Below are positions 43,518 through 52,040 of a DNA stretch of 64,000 bases, piece by piece. The DNA comes from Mycolicibacterium sp. CR10 (lineage in GTDB: Bacteria > Actinomycetota > Actinomycetes > Mycobacteriales > Mycobacteriaceae). The stretch covers positions 62,001 to 126,000 of the forward strand of contig NZ_STGE01000023.1 of NCBI RefSeq assembly GCF_005222675.1, given 5' to 3'. The first letter of the stretch is position 1. The number at the start of each line of letters is the position of its first letter. Made by a program: the position numbers and the translations under genes. The notes under the pieces are model-generated. The model searched no databases and had not been told where the DNA came from. It was given only the letters and a program-made list of their open reading frames with translations.

Positions 43518-43832
43518 TCAGCGCACCTTCGCGCGTCGGCGTACCACCGGCGGCCGCACCTTCAGTCGATGCTGAACCTCGGCTGAAACCCTTGAATGCC
43601 AGGACGATCGATCGTTGCGAGCGATCGCCGTGAACGCCCTCAGGCCGCGATGCCCGCCGCGCATGAAGCGACCGGCGAGCCCACCGCAGACGAAGCCTGC
43701 GAGGAAGGCCCTACGGGTGCGGCGGCGCCCGCGTCGTCGCTCGACGGCGGACGCGATCGCACCGCCCAGCGCCGCTGCCGTGGCGACCGACAGCAGCAGC
43801 GCGATCAGATTCGTCGTCACAAGCGACCCCAT
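43518..43832 (-). CDS. hypothetical small membrane protein
   Basis: Possible small protein of 104 aa. The N-terminal MGSLVTTNLIALLLSVATAAALGGAIASAVE gives one hydrophobic segment (about residues 8-29), followed by an Arg-rich stretch and a second weak glycine-rich segment (FLAGFVCGGLAGRF), then a basic tail. Nothing in it is a recognised domain. The ATG at 43832 has only a weak GGTTGGTG ribosome site; the frame is open further upstream to 43928. Coding probability is moderate, based on the hydrophobic/basic pattern and the position upstream of the cutinase on the same strand. Confidence 0.45.
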   Translation of the reverse strand: MGSLVTTNLIALLLSVATAAALGGAIASAVERRRGRRRTRRAFLAGFVCGGLAGRFMRGGHRGLRAFTAIARNDRSSWHSRVSAEVQHRLKVRPPVVRRRAKVR

Positions 43833-43983
43833 CACCAACCTCCAGGGCCGTCGTCGATGTGGGCCGCTCCGATCAATACAAACACCGCCGCCGCCGGTTG
43901 AGCACCTTCGGTGCCCGGCTGTGACCAAAGCGTTGACGAACCGTTAGGGGCCTGCCCGCACGGCACCGGCGCAATCGCTGTCA

Positions 43984-43997
43984 GGGCCTTTAGCCCT
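43984..43997 (+). promoter_or_regulatory. DosR-box-like palindrome A
   Basis: GGGCCTTTAGCCCT matches GGGACTWWAGTCCC at 11 of 14 positions and is itself palindromic with one flanking base. It is 96 bases upstream of the universal stress protein GTG at 44094. Confidence 0.55.
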
Positions 43998-44093
43998 TGT
44001 CGGCGGTGACCGATGCCCGCAGTTGAGCCCGGACCGACGGCTTACCGTCGAGCACACGAGGCGGGTAAGGCCTCGCCCAGTGAAGGGACCGAC

Positions 44094-44981
44094 GTGGCGC
44101 AGGGTTCAGTGCATCACGGAATCGTCGTGGGATTTGACGGGTCGCTCCGGTCCGGGGCGGCGATCAGCTGGGCGGCCCGTGATGCCGAGTTGCGCAGTGC
44201 GCCGCTGACGATCGTGCATGCGCTCCCGGACCCCACCGCCGTGGCGTGGCTCGATATCCCTGTGCCCGAGGGTTATTGGAACGGTCGACGGGACCGGGGC
44301 AGGGATGTCCTGGAAGATGCGACCCGCATCGCGCTGGAGGCGCTGCCGGCCGGACGAGACATCACGGTGCACCGGGAGCTGGCCTCCGACAGCCCACTGG
44401 CGGCGCTGGTGGATAGGTCGAAGGACGCCGAGCTGGTGGTGGTCGGCTGCCGTGGTCACGGAGGTGTGCAACGGGCGTTGCTGGGCTCGGTCAGCTCCGG
44501 TCTCATCCGCCACGCCCACTGCCCGGTGGCCGTGATTCACGACCACCGCCCACCCGCGGTCCCGTTGTCGACGGCGCCCGTCATTGTCGGCATCGACGGC
44601 TCCCCGGCGTCGGAGGATGCTGTGGCGATCGCCTTCGACGAGGCATCGCGTCGCGGCGTGGAGCTCATCGCCCTGCACACGTGGCTCGAGAGCAGCGACG
44701 ATTTCATCAGCGTGGGTTGGCGCGGCGTGCGCGAACGGGCCGACGAGGTACTCGCCGAACGGTTGGCGGGCTGGCAGGAGCGTTATCCCGACGTCGCGGT
44801 GCAACGCATCGTGAAGATGGACAACCCCGCCGACGAACTGCTCACACTGTCCGAGTCCGGCCAGCTGGTGGTGGTCGGCAGCCACGGCCGCGGGGGTATC
44901 GCCGGACTGGTCCTCGGGTCGGCCAGTTCGACGGTGGCGCATTGCGTGCGAATCCCCGTCATCGTGGCGAGGCGGGCGTGA
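44094..44981 (+). CDS. universal stress protein (two USP domains)
   Basis: Tandem universal stress protein of 295 aa. Each half is a USP fold: residues about 10-145 (HHGIVVGFDGSLRSGAAISWA ... VVVGCRGHGGVQRALLGSVS) and 155-290 (PVIVGIDGSPASEDAVAIAF ... VVVGSHGRGGIAGLVLGSAS). Both keep the ATP-binding pattern GxxGx9GS/A. The start is GTG at 44094 with AAGGGA five bases upstream; an in-frame ATG at 44013 would precede the likely transcription start set by the palindrome at 43984. Such two-domain USPs are hallmarks of the mycobacterial dormancy regulon and bind ATP or nucleotides. It is the first gene of the island on the plus strand. Confidence 0.93.
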   Translation: MAQGSVHHGIVVGFDGSLRSGAAISWAARDAELRSAPLTIVHALPDPTAVAWLDIPVPEGYWNGRRDRGRDVLEDATRIALEALPAGRDITVHRELASDSPLAALVDRSKDAELVVVGCRGHGGVQRALLGSVSSGLIRHAHCPVAVIHDHRPPAVPLSTAPVIVGIDGSPASEDAVAIAFDEASRRGVELIALHTWLESSDDFISVGWRGVRERADEVLAERLAGWQERYPDVAVQRIVKMDNPADELLTLSESGQLVVVGSHGRGGIAGLVLGSASSTVAHCVRIPVIVARRA

Positions 44982-45047
44982 ACCGTCGGCGGGTATCGCC
45001 GTCGACCGCACCCACGGTCGGGAGCCAGAGTCGATCGCCGTGAACGC

Positions 45048-45061
45048 GGGGCCTTAGTGCC
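45048..45061 (+). promoter_or_regulatory. DosR-box-like palindrome B
   Basis: GGGGCCTTAGTGCC matches GGGACTWWAGTCCC at 11 of 14 positions. It ends 36 bases before the ATG at 45098. Placing the box at about -42 puts the transcription start at that ATG, where GAACCT (45086-45091) could serve as the -10; no Shine-Dalgarno site is visible, so the mRNA may be leaderless. Confidence 0.5.
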
Positions 45062-45097
45062 CTGGCGTGGTGGGTGGCCGCCGCCGAACCTTGACAT

Positions 45098-46573
45098 ATG
45101 AACGCGCCGACGACCGTCACCGCAGCGGGCAACCTCGCGGCGCAGGTGCGTGAGACGCACACCGGCGTGGTGGTCCTGGTCGGCGACCGGGCATACAAGG
45201 CCAAGAAGCCGGTGGTCACCGACTTCCTGGATTTCAGCACCATCGCCCATCGAGAGCGCGCCTGCCTGCACGAGGTCACCCTGAACCGAAGGCTCGCGCC
45301 GGGCAGCTATCTGGGGGTGGCCCACGTGAGCGATCCGCAAGGTGGGCCGGACGAGCCGGTGATCGTCATGCGCCGCCATCCCGACTCCCTCCGCCTGGCA
45401 TCGCTCGCGACCAGCGGCGAACCTGTGCGCGGGCATCTGCGTGCCATCGCGGAGGTGCTGGCACGTTTTCATTCGGTGGCGCAGCGGGGACCCAGCGTCG
45501 ACGCCGAGGGCGCCGCCGACGCCGTCTGGGCGCGTTGGCGACAGAACCTCCGTGAGTTGGAGGGCTACGGCAAGGTGGTGACCCACACCTCGGTGCGGCA
45601 GGCGACCCGGATGGCCGGCCAGTTCATCGCGGGCAGGCAGACGCTGTTCGACCAGCGCATCGCCGAACGTCACATCGTCGACGGACACGCGGATCTGTTG
45701 GCGGACGACATCTTCTGTCTACCCGAGGGCCCGGCCCTGCTGGACTGCCTGGAGTTCGACGACCGACTTCGCTACGTCGACGGTGTCGACGACGCGGCGT
45801 TCCTCGCGATGGACCTGGAGTTCCTGGGTAGGCGGGACCTCGCGAACTACTTTCTCGATCAGTACCTTTGGTGCAGCGGCGATCCCGCACCGCGCGCACT
45901 GGTGGATTTCTATATCGCCTACCGTGCGATCGTCCGCGCCAAGGTCGACTGCGTGCGGGTCGGGCAGGGGCACCCGGAGGCGGCCGTCGACGCCCGAAGG
46001 CACATCGACATCGCGCTCGGGCACCTCCGGTCGGCGACGGTCCGGCTCATCATCGTCGGGGGCGGCCCGGGGACCGGAAAGACCACGCTGTCAAAAGCTT
46101 TGGCTGCTGAGATGGGTGCGACGGTGCTGTCCACCGACGACGTCCGCCGGCAACTGCGCGATGCCGACGTGATCGGCGGCGATGCGGGTGACCTCGACGC
46201 GGGCCTGTACACACCGGAGAACGTCACGTTGGTGTACGACGAGGTGCTCCGGCAAGCACGGCACTTGCTGGGTCAAGGACACTCGGTTGTCCTGGACGGT
46301 ACGTGGCGAGATGCCAAGCACCGTCAGCTCGCCCACGAATTGTCTGACGGGGCGTCGGCGCCGATGATCGAATTTCACTGCGCGGTCCCCATTGCCGAGG
46401 CTTCGGCCCGGATCCTGCGCAGGTCGGAGTCGAATTCGGATGCCACACCGGATATCGCGGTCGCTCTTGCCGCCGGCGAACCCGGCCGGCAGGGGGTTCA
46501 CGACATCGATACCGGTCGGCCGCTGACCGACTCCGTGAAGGAGGCCCAGCAGATATGCCGCAAGGCGGTGTGA
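45098..46573 (+). CDS. kinase-like/AAA ATPase fusion (Rv2004c-like dormancy protein)
   Basis: Protein of 491 aa with two parts. Residues about 1-300 resemble aminoglycoside phosphotransferase-like kinases: ADLLADDIFCLPEGPALLDCLEFDDRLRYVD holds the metal-binding acidic residues, and GHADLLADD is the HGD-like catalytic loop. Residues about 315-491 form a P-loop kinase/zeta-toxin-like AAA domain, with the Walker A motif GGGPGTGKTTLSKAL near 321-335 and DGTWRDAKHRQLA further on. The architecture matches Rv2004c, a member of the M. tuberculosis DosR regulon. It is preceded by a DosR-like box and followed by the ribosome-hibernation gene. The substrates of neither domain are known. Confidence 0.88.
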   Translation: MNAPTTVTAAGNLAAQVRETHTGVVVLVGDRAYKAKKPVVTDFLDFSTIAHRERACLHEVTLNRRLAPGSYLGVAHVSDPQGGPDEPVIVMRRHPDSLRLASLATSGEPVRGHLRAIAEVLARFHSVAQRGPSVDAEGAADAVWARWRQNLRELEGYGKVVTHTSVRQATRMAGQFIAGRQTLFDQRIAERHIVDGHADLLADDIFCLPEGPALLDCLEFDDRLRYVDGVDDAAFLAMDLEFLGRRDLANYFLDQYLWCSGDPAPRALVDFYIAYRAIVRAKVDCVRVGQGHPEAAVDARRHIDIALGHLRSATVRLIIVGGGPGTGKTTLSKALAAEMGATVLSTDDVRRQLRDADVIGGDAGDLDAGLYTPENVTLVYDEVLRQARHLLGQGHSVVLDGTWRDAKHRQLAHELSDGASAPMIEFHCAVPIAEASARILRRSESNSDATPDIAVALAAGEPGRQGVHDIDTGRPLTDSVKEAQQICRKAV

Positions 46574-46598
46574 TGCGAGTGGATTCCGGTTGGCGGCG

Positions 46599-46612
46599 AG
46601 GACTTTTGGCCC
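46599..46612 (+). promoter_or_regulatory. DosR-box-like palindrome C
   Basis: AGGACTTTTGGCCC matches GGGACTWWAGTCCC at 11 of 14 positions and ends 36 bases before the hibernation-factor ATG at 46649, exactly the spacing of box B. An AGGA at 46638-46641 could be a Shine-Dalgarno site. Confidence 0.6.
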
Positions 46613-46648
46613 TCCCTGCGGCACACCGCCTCGGGGTAGGAATGAATC

Positions 46649-47452
46649 ATGAGCAACACAACCGACTTTTCGAACACCGTCGAGGTCGACGTGACGACCC
46701 ATGGCCAATTGCCGGGCGCAGCCGAATACGCGCGCCGCAAGATCAGCGAGCTCATCCGGCATACCGGTCGCCCCGTCCTGCACGCTCATGTCAGGCTCTC
46801 CCGGCACACCGACCCGGCGGTGAAGCGGCCCGTCGTCGCACAAGCCAACCTCGACGTCGATGGTCGCCTCGTTCGCGCTCAGGTCGACGCCACCTCGGCC
46901 CGCGAAGCCGTCGACCTTCTGGAGGCGCGGTTGCTGCGCCGGTTGGAGCGGACGGCCGAGAATTGGGAAGCGCGCCGCGGCGGGCTGCCCAAGTCCGGCC
47001 CGCACGAGTGGCGGCATCAATCCGAGCACAGCCACCGGCCGGATCACTATCCCCGCCCGGCCGAGGAACGCCAGGTCATCCGGCGCAAGTCGTTCACGAT
47101 GGCGGCGTGCACCGTGGATGAGGCGGCTCTGGAGATGGAACTGCTCGACTACGACTTCCACCTGTTCACCGAGACAGGCACCGGAATCGCGAGCGTGCTC
47201 TACCGCGGTGGCGCGACGGGTTATCGACTGGCCCAGGTGATCTCGGTGTCGGAGGATCAGCTGGCCCCGTTCGAACTTCCGCTGACCGTCAGCTCTCAAC
47301 CGGCCCCATGCATCACCGTGGAGGAAGCGATCGAGCGCCTCGGACTGCTCCGGTTACCGTTCCTGTTCTTCATCGACGCCGCCCAGGGCCGCGCCGGCAT
47401 CCTGTACCGCCGCTACGACGGGCACTACGGCCTGATTGCCCCCGCCGGTTAG
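46649..47452 (+). CDS. rafH: ribosome hibernation factor, RafH-like
   Basis: Long hibernation-promoting-factor-type protein of 267 aa. Residues about 8-105 form the S30AE ribosome-binding domain (VEVDVTTHGQLPGAAEYARRK, HAHVRLSRHTDPAVKRPVVAQA). The C-terminal half contains two copies of the S30AE C-terminal dimerisation module: about 145-200 (DYDFHLFTETGTGIASVLYRGG) and 215-262 (LPFLFFIDAAQGRAGILYRRYDGHYGLI). Two such modules rather than one characterise the hypoxia-induced mycobacterial RafH (MSMEG_3935) and its M. tuberculosis relative Rv0079, both DosR-controlled. It protects 70S ribosomes during dormancy. A DosR-like box precedes it, and its 3' end converges on a universal stress gene 16 bases away. 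Confidence 0.88.
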   Translation: MSNTTDFSNTVEVDVTTHGQLPGAAEYARRKISELIRHTGRPVLHAHVRLSRHTDPAVKRPVVAQANLDVDGRLVRAQVDATSAREAVDLLEARLLRRLERTAENWEARRGGLPKSGPHEWRHQSEHSHRPDHYPRPAEERQVIRRKSFTMAACTVDEAALEMELLDYDFHLFTETGTGIASVLYRGGATGYRLAQVISVSEDQLAPFELPLTVSSQPAPCITVEEAIERLGLLRLPFLFFIDAAQGRAGILYRRYDGHYGLIAPAG

Positions 47453-47468
47453 GGAACGGCCGGTGAGC

Positions 47469-48359
47469 TCACTCGAATGAGCTCCGGGCCACGACCACCG
47501 GAGCCTTCGCCGCGCGGGCGACCGCCGAGCTGACCGAACCCAGCAGCATGCCCGCGAACCCTCCGCGGCCGCGGCTGCCCACGACGACCAGCTGAGCATT
47601 CTCGGATTCGTCGACCAACCAGCGTCCCGGCTGGTCGCAGACGATCCGTCGGTGAACAGTGACGTCGGGATACTGTTCCTGCCACCCCGCCAGGCGTTCA
47701 GCCAGCACTTCATAGCCGAGATCGTCGTGCTGCGGCCAGCTTCCGCCGATGAACCCGAAAACACCGACGTCGCTCCACGCGTGCAGCGCTACGAGGTCGA
47801 CACCCCTGCGGGACGCCTCGTCGAAAGCGAACGCGGTGGCCGCCTCCGAAGCCGGAGAGCCGTCGACGCCGAGCAGCACTGGGCGCGTCGGGTCCGCTGC
47901 GCGGGTGTCCGTCTCGTGCACCACCGCGACCGGACACTGCGCGTGGTGCACCAGGCCGCTGCTGACCGAGCCCAGCACCGTCCGGCCCAGCCCGCCGTGA
48001 CCGCTGCGTCCCACGACCACCATCCACGACTCTGTGGTGGCGTTGACGAACGCGCCGACGGTGCCCGCGTAGCGCACCTCGGTGCGCACGTCGGGTGGCA
48101 CGGCATCACCCACACCGGCACGCAAGGTGTCCTGCGCGTGCGCAACGATCTGGCGCGCGTTGTCCTCCTGCCATTCGGTGATGTTCGCCTGGGCCGGCCC
48201 CACGGGCCAGCTCACGACGATCGGCGCGACAACATGCATCAGGATGAGCGGCATGCCGCGCATCGCCGCCTCACCGGCGGCCCACCGCACCGCGGCATCA
48301 GACTGCGCCGACCCGTCGACGCCGACAATTATGCTGAGTCCCGCTGAATCCATTGACAT
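47469..48359 (-). CDS. universal stress protein (two USP domains)
   Basis: Tandem USP of 296 aa. The first domain runs from IIVGVDGSAQSDAAVRWA to VVVGRSGHGGLGRTVLGSVS (about 10-145), the second from LLGVDGSPASEAATAFAF to VVVGSRGRGGFAGMLLGSVS (about 160-285); both carry the GxxGx9GS ATP-binding loop. The insert GPAQANITEWQEDNARQIV and the sequence DVGVFGFIGGSWPQHDD are as in mycobacterial dormancy USPs. The ATG at 48359 has AGGA seven bases upstream. It lies 58 bases after the small unknown gene on the same strand and probably shares its transcript, driven from box D. Confidence 0.93.
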   Translation of the reverse strand: MSMDSAGLSIIVGVDGSAQSDAAVRWAAGEAAMRGMPLILMHVVAPIVVSWPVGPAQANITEWQEDNARQIVAHAQDTLRAGVGDAVPPDVRTEVRYAGTVGAFVNATTESWMVVVGRSGHGGLGRTVLGSVSSGLVHHAQCPVAVVHETDTRAADPTRPVLLGVDGSPASEAATAFAFDEASRRGVDLVALHAWSDVGVFGFIGGSWPQHDDLGYEVLAERLAGWQEQYPDVTVHRRIVCDQPGRWLVDESENAQLVVVGSRGRGGFAGMLLGSVSSAVARAAKAPVVVARSSFE

Positions 48360-48417
48360 CTCGTTGTCCTGAATATGCGTTGATGCGCCGCCGCGCAGAC
48401 GCTGGTGCAGCCAGCGG

Positions 48418-48675
48418 TCAGGGGCGTTTCTTGCATCTGGGTGGATCGAGGATTCCGCGCTGCAGCGCGGGACCGATGTTCGCCATCACGCGGTCCAACA
48501 GGGCGCCGCATACGGTTCCGTCGTCGGCGAGGGTGCCGAGACCGCGGTGCAGAAGGTAGGCCTCCAGCCGCCGCTCGATCGGCCAGATGGCGTAGGTCGG
48601 TCCGGTGAACTCCGACTCGAGGAACTCCCAGGCGATCGAGTCCAGTTCGTCGTCCATCAAGCCGTTCGGTGTCAT
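48418..48675 (-). CDS. small protein of unknown function in the dormancy island
   Basis: Protein of 85 aa from the ATG at 48675 (MTPNGLMDDELDSIAWEFLE), or 97 aa from an ATG at 48711. The first is preferred: AAAGGGG lies eight bases upstream, and the DosR-like box at 48739-48752 would place the transcription start near 48703, downstream of the longer start. The product is acidic at the N-terminus, has the aromatic patch GPTYAIWPIERRLEAYLLHRG in the middle and ends in a basic PPRCKKRP. No membrane segment, zinc motif or known domain is recognised. Its position between USP genes suggests a dormancy role; otherwise the function is unknown. Confidence 0.72.
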   Translation of the reverse strand: MTPNGLMDDELDSIAWEFLESEFTGPTYAIWPIERRLEAYLLHRGLGTLADDGTVCGALLDRVMANIGPALQRGILDPPRCKKRP

Positions 48676-48738
48676 CCCCTGAGCCCCTTTGATCGTGTTG
48701 ACGTCTGCCATCGTCGACGAATCCGGCGTGGCGAAATA

Positions 48739-48752
48739 GAGACGAAAGTCAC
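48739..48752 (-). promoter_or_regulatory. DosR-box-like palindrome D
   Basis: GAGACGAAAGTCAC matches GGGACTWWAGTCCC at 11 of 14 positions, 63 bases upstream of the small-protein ATG at 48675 (27 bases from the alternative ATG at 48711). Confidence 0.5.
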
Positions 48753-48786
48753 CTTCGCGGCGTCGGTCGTCCTTATGAGCATGCGG

Positions 48787-49593
48787 TCAACGCTGGATGA
48801 CCAGCACCGACGAATTGGTGTGGTGCAGAGCGGAATGGCCGAATGGTCCGATGATCTGGTCGAGCTTGGTTGCCTCGGAGCCGCCGATCACGGCCAGCTG
48901 GACCCGCTCGTCATGGTGTTTGAGGAAATGTGCGACGTCGGCTTTGTCCGCAACCGGGTAGACGTGCACGCCGGGGTGGCGCTGTCGCCACGTGCCGACC
49001 TCGACCTCGAGGGCTGCCCGGTCGCCGTGGCGGGCCAGGTGTTCGCCGATCGCGAGCACCGGTGCGTCACGCAACTCCGCCTCCCGCAAGGCCTGTTCGA
49101 CCACCGCTCCGTTGTCGGGATCCTCATTCACCGCGACGACGATCCAATTGACGTCCTGCCGGGACTCGTTCTGTTGCGGGCGGATGATCGCCACCGGGCA
49201 GTGGGCCTTCTCCGCGAGGTCGGTGGCCGTCGAACCCAGTATCGATCGGGCGTAGCGGCCGATGCCGACCGACCCGACGCACACCATGGCGGCATCGCGG
49301 GATTCCTCGACGAGGGCCGGGCCCGGAGGTCCGGGGATCAGCGCGGTCTCGATCTTCACGGGTTGTGCACCGGCCTCGATCGCGTCCTGCGCGGCGCGAA
49401 GGGACGCGTGGGCGTGATGGATGTCGCGGTCGTATTCCTCGGCCGTCGGGTGCGGGGCCTTGGTGACGTAGACCAGGCGCAACGGCACATTGCGGCTGAC
49501 GGCCTCGTCGACCGCCCACTGCGCCGCCCCGATCGCCGTGTCGGACCCGTCGATTCCTGCGACCACCGGCAAGGGTGGGTTGCTGGCGTTCAT
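48787..49593 (-). CDS. universal stress protein
   Basis: Two-domain USP of 268 aa, more divergent than the other two. The first domain (VVAGIDGSDTAIGAAQWAVDE ... CVGSVGIGRYARSILGSTA) keeps a recognisable nucleotide loop; the second (WIVVAVNEDPDNGAVVEQAL ... AVIGGSEATKLDQIIGPFG) has lost the canonical GxxGx9GS pattern, so probably only the first half binds nucleotide. The ATG at 49593 follows GAGGGG. It is preceded by box E and lies 128 bases after the P-type ATPase gene on the same strand, so it may have its own promoter as well as read-through from the arginine deiminase operon. Confidence 0.9.
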   Translation of the reverse strand: MNASNPPLPVVAGIDGSDTAIGAAQWAVDEAVSRNVPLRLVYVTKAPHPTAEEYDRDIHHAHASLRAAQDAIEAGAQPVKIETALIPGPPGPALVEESRDAAMVCVGSVGIGRYARSILGSTATDLAEKAHCPVAIIRPQQNESRQDVNWIVVAVNEDPDNGAVVEQALREAELRDAPVLAIGEHLARHGDRAALEVEVGTWRQRHPGVHVYPVADKADVAHFLKHHDERVQLAVIGGSEATKLDQIIGPFGHSALHHTNSSVLVIQR

Positions 49594-49647
49594 CTGTTCC
49601 CCTCTCCACGTGACCTCGACGCTATTGATCGCCCGAGGCTGGCGGTG

Positions 49648-49661
49648 GAGGCGGAAGTCCC
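49648..49661 (-). promoter_or_regulatory. DosR-box-like palindrome E
   Basis: GAGGCGGAAGTCCC matches GGGACTWWAGTCCC at 10 of 14 positions, with a perfect right half AAGTCCC. It is 54 bases upstream of the universal stress protein ATG at 49593. Confidence 0.4.
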
Positions 49662-49721
49662 TGTTCCGGCGCTGATGGTCCCCAGCTGCGCAGCGAGGGC
49701 CGTTCGCTCAGTCAGCGACCG

Positions 49722-52040
49722 TCAGTTCGGCGCGTCGTCGGCAAGCGTGAAGTAGTTCTCTTCCTCCTGCAGGAAGTGCAGATGAAGTACCGCGTATAGC
49801 CCGTAGAGGCACGCGAGCAGATCCTCGATCTGGTCGGGCTGAACTCCATCGCTCGCCTGGGCGAGTGCGATGTGGGTGCCGATCCGATCGGACAGCCGCT
49901 GAATCTCGGCGTGCGTGCGGCTCATGGTGGCGGTCGCTTCACCGGTTCCGAGGGGCCTGGCCAGTGCCGGGTAGAGGAGGGTTTCCTCGGCATGTTCGTG
50001 CGGCAGGATCTCACCGGTCAGGAAGGTGTGCGCATTGGTCAAAGTCTCCAATGCGCTCTTGTCGGAACCGGCGGCCAGACGATCGGCGGCGTCACGCAGC
50101 AGTCCGAGCGTGTCGCGCAGTGAGTCGTGCTCGGCCGCGAACCGGTGCAACATATCTTCGGTGTCGGCCGGCAGCCCAACCGCGAGCGCGGGATTGCCTC
50201 TCAGCGCGCGCAACGCGTTGAGTATCACCGCGACGTCGATGCCTTCCTGCAGCAGAGCACCCGCGGCGGGTGGCAACAACCCAAACGCGGCGACCGCCAT
50301 GGCGCACAGCGACAAGGTCATCCCGACCGTGGCGCTCTGCACGGCGATGCGCCGTGACCAGCGGGCGATGTCCATCGCGTCGGCAAGTCTGTCGAGCCGA
50401 TCGGAGGTCAACACGATATCGGCGGCCTCGGAGGAAGCTGTCGCTCCACGCGCCCCCATCGCGACGCCCACTGTGGCCGCGGCCAAAGCCGGAGCGTCGT
50501 TCACGCCGTCTCCGACCATCACCGTCACCGCTCGATCGCGCTCGGCGCGCACCGCGGTGACCTTGTCGGCTGGGCTCTGTTGGGCATAGACCTCGTCGAG
50601 TCCGAGCACCGTAGCCACCTCACGTGCAGGCTCGGCGCGGTCGCCAGTCAGCATGACCAGCCTGTTCAGCCCGGCGGCGCGAAGCCGCCGGACCGTGCGG
50701 GGCGCATTGCGGCGCAGGGGATCTCGAAGCAACACCCCGCCGATCGGCTCCTCGTCAACGCATACCCACGCGATCGCAGCCGAATCCAGGCGCGCCCTGT
50801 TGACCGCGGCCCTGGCCCACCCCGCTTCGATCGTGCCGGTCAGTCTGCCGACGCGCACCCTTGTGCCGTCGACGGTGGCCGTGACACCGCGCCCGGGCTC
50901 TTCGACAACGTCGATGGGCAGCGACAACGACGCCGCGCGGGCCAGCGCTTCGGTGACGATCGCCTCGGCCAGGACGTGCGGCGACATCTGATCGACCGAC
51001 GCCGCCAACCGGAGGACCTCCATGGCGTCGTGCCCCGGTGCCACCGAGATCTCGACGACGACTGGCCGCCCCATTGTGAGGGTTCCGGTCTTGTCCACGA
51101 CCAAAGTCGTTGCATGACCGAGGTTCTCCAGCGCGCCGCCGCTCCTGATGACCACGCCCAGACGCGAGGCGCGTGACAACCCGGAGACGATCGCCACCGG
51201 TGCGGCGAGAAGAAGTGGACAGGGAGTCGCGACTACCAGAACCGCCACAGCCCGAACCGCCGATCCGCTTACCAGCCACGCGGTTCCCGCGATCGCCAGC
51301 GTCAGCGGTAGGAACCACACGGCGTAACGATCGGCCAGCCGGATGATCGGAGCGCTTTCGGCTCCGGCCTGTTCGGCCAGTCGGACGATACCGGCGTATG
51401 TGCTGTCCTGCGCCGTCGCGGTGGCGCGCAGCTCAAAAGCGTTGCCTGCGTTCACCACACCGCTGCGGACGGGCTCGCCTGCGGTGCGTTCCACCTGCAG
51501 GGGCTCTCCGGTCAGCACCGATTCGTCCAACACGGCCACGGCGTCGAGAACGCGGCCATCCACCGGAACGACTTCACCGGGGCCGACCACCAGGACGTCA
51601 TCGATCGCCACGTCGGCCAGCGCGATCACACCTACCTCCGTGCCGACTCGGCGGCGAGCGAAGCGGGGTGCGTGTTCGAGCAGTGCGCGCAGATCGTGAG
51701 AAGCGCGACGCTCGGCGGACGCTTCAAGCGCGCGTCCGCCGGCCAGCATCACCGCGATCAGCGAACCGGCGAGATACTCGCCGACCAGCAACGTGCCGAC
51801 CAGGGACAGCAGTGCGATGAGATCGACACCGACACGTCCACGACGCAAGGGCCCGAGCACCCAGAGGACCGCCGGGACCAGCGCCACGAAGGTGCCTGCA
51901 ATCCAACAGCCGTTGGCGATGGTCTGCTGACCGGCGAGCCAGGCGATTCCGCCCGCCGCAAGCGCACTGACCGTGACCATCACCAGGGCGGGCTCGACGT
52001 GTGGCCGCCACCGCGCTGCCAGATCACGGATCGTGGTCAT
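49722..52040 (-). CDS. P1B-5-like metal-transporting ATPase with C-terminal hemerythrin domain
   Basis: Heavy-metal P-type ATPase of 772 aa. Core motifs: TGEP in the actuator domain, the membrane metal site TPC in [13 protein letters not shown] (about residue 270), the phosphorylation site DKTGTLT (about 315-321), TGDR, and the hinge [11 protein letters not shown]. It has no N-terminal metal-binding domain. The last 140 residues (about 630-772) form an HHE hemerythrin domain with [27 protein letters not shown] and [11 protein letters not shown] as the likely diiron ligands. A TPC motif together with a C-terminal hemerythrin domain defines the P1B-5 group, whose studied member Nia of Sinorhizobium exports Ni and Fe. 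The ATG overlaps the stop of arcC (ATGA), so it is the last gene of the arginine deiminase operon. Confidence 0.9.
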   Translation of the reverse strand: MTTIRDLAARWRPHVEPALVMVTVSALAAGGIAWLAGQQTIANGCWIAGTFVALVPAVLWVLGPLRRGRVGVDLIALLSLVGTLLVGEYLAGSLIAVMLAGGRALEASAERRASHDLRALLEHAPRFARRRVGTEVGVIALADVAIDDVLVVGPGEVVPVDGRVLDAVAVLDESVLTGEPLQVERTAGEPVRSGVVNAGNAFELRATATAQDSTYAGIVRLAEQAGAESAPIIRLADRYAVWFLPLTLAIAGTAWLVSGSAVRAVAVLVVATPCPLLLAAPVAIVSGLSRASRLGVVIRSGGALENLGHATTLVVDKTGTLTMGRPVVVEISVAPGHDAMEVLRLAASVDQMSPHVLAEAIVTEALARAASLSLPIDVVEEPGRGVTATVDGTRVRVGRLTGTIEAGWARAAVNRARLDSAAIAWVCVDEEPIGGVLLRDPLRRNAPRTVRRLRAAGLNRLVMLTGDRAEPAREVATVLGLDEVYAQQSPADKVTAVRAERDRAVTVMVGDGVNDAPALAAATVGVAMGARGATASSEAADIVLTSDRLDRLADAMDIARWSRRIAVQSATVGMTLSLCAMAVAAFGLLPPAAGALLQEGIDVAVILNALRALRGNPALAVGLPADTEDMLHRFAAEHDSLRDTLGLLRDAADRLAAGSDKSALETLTNAHTFLTGEILPHEHAEETLLYPALARPLGTGEATATMSRTHAEIQRLSDRIGTHIALAQASDGVQPDQIEDLLACLYGLYAVLHLHFLQEEENYFTLADDAPN

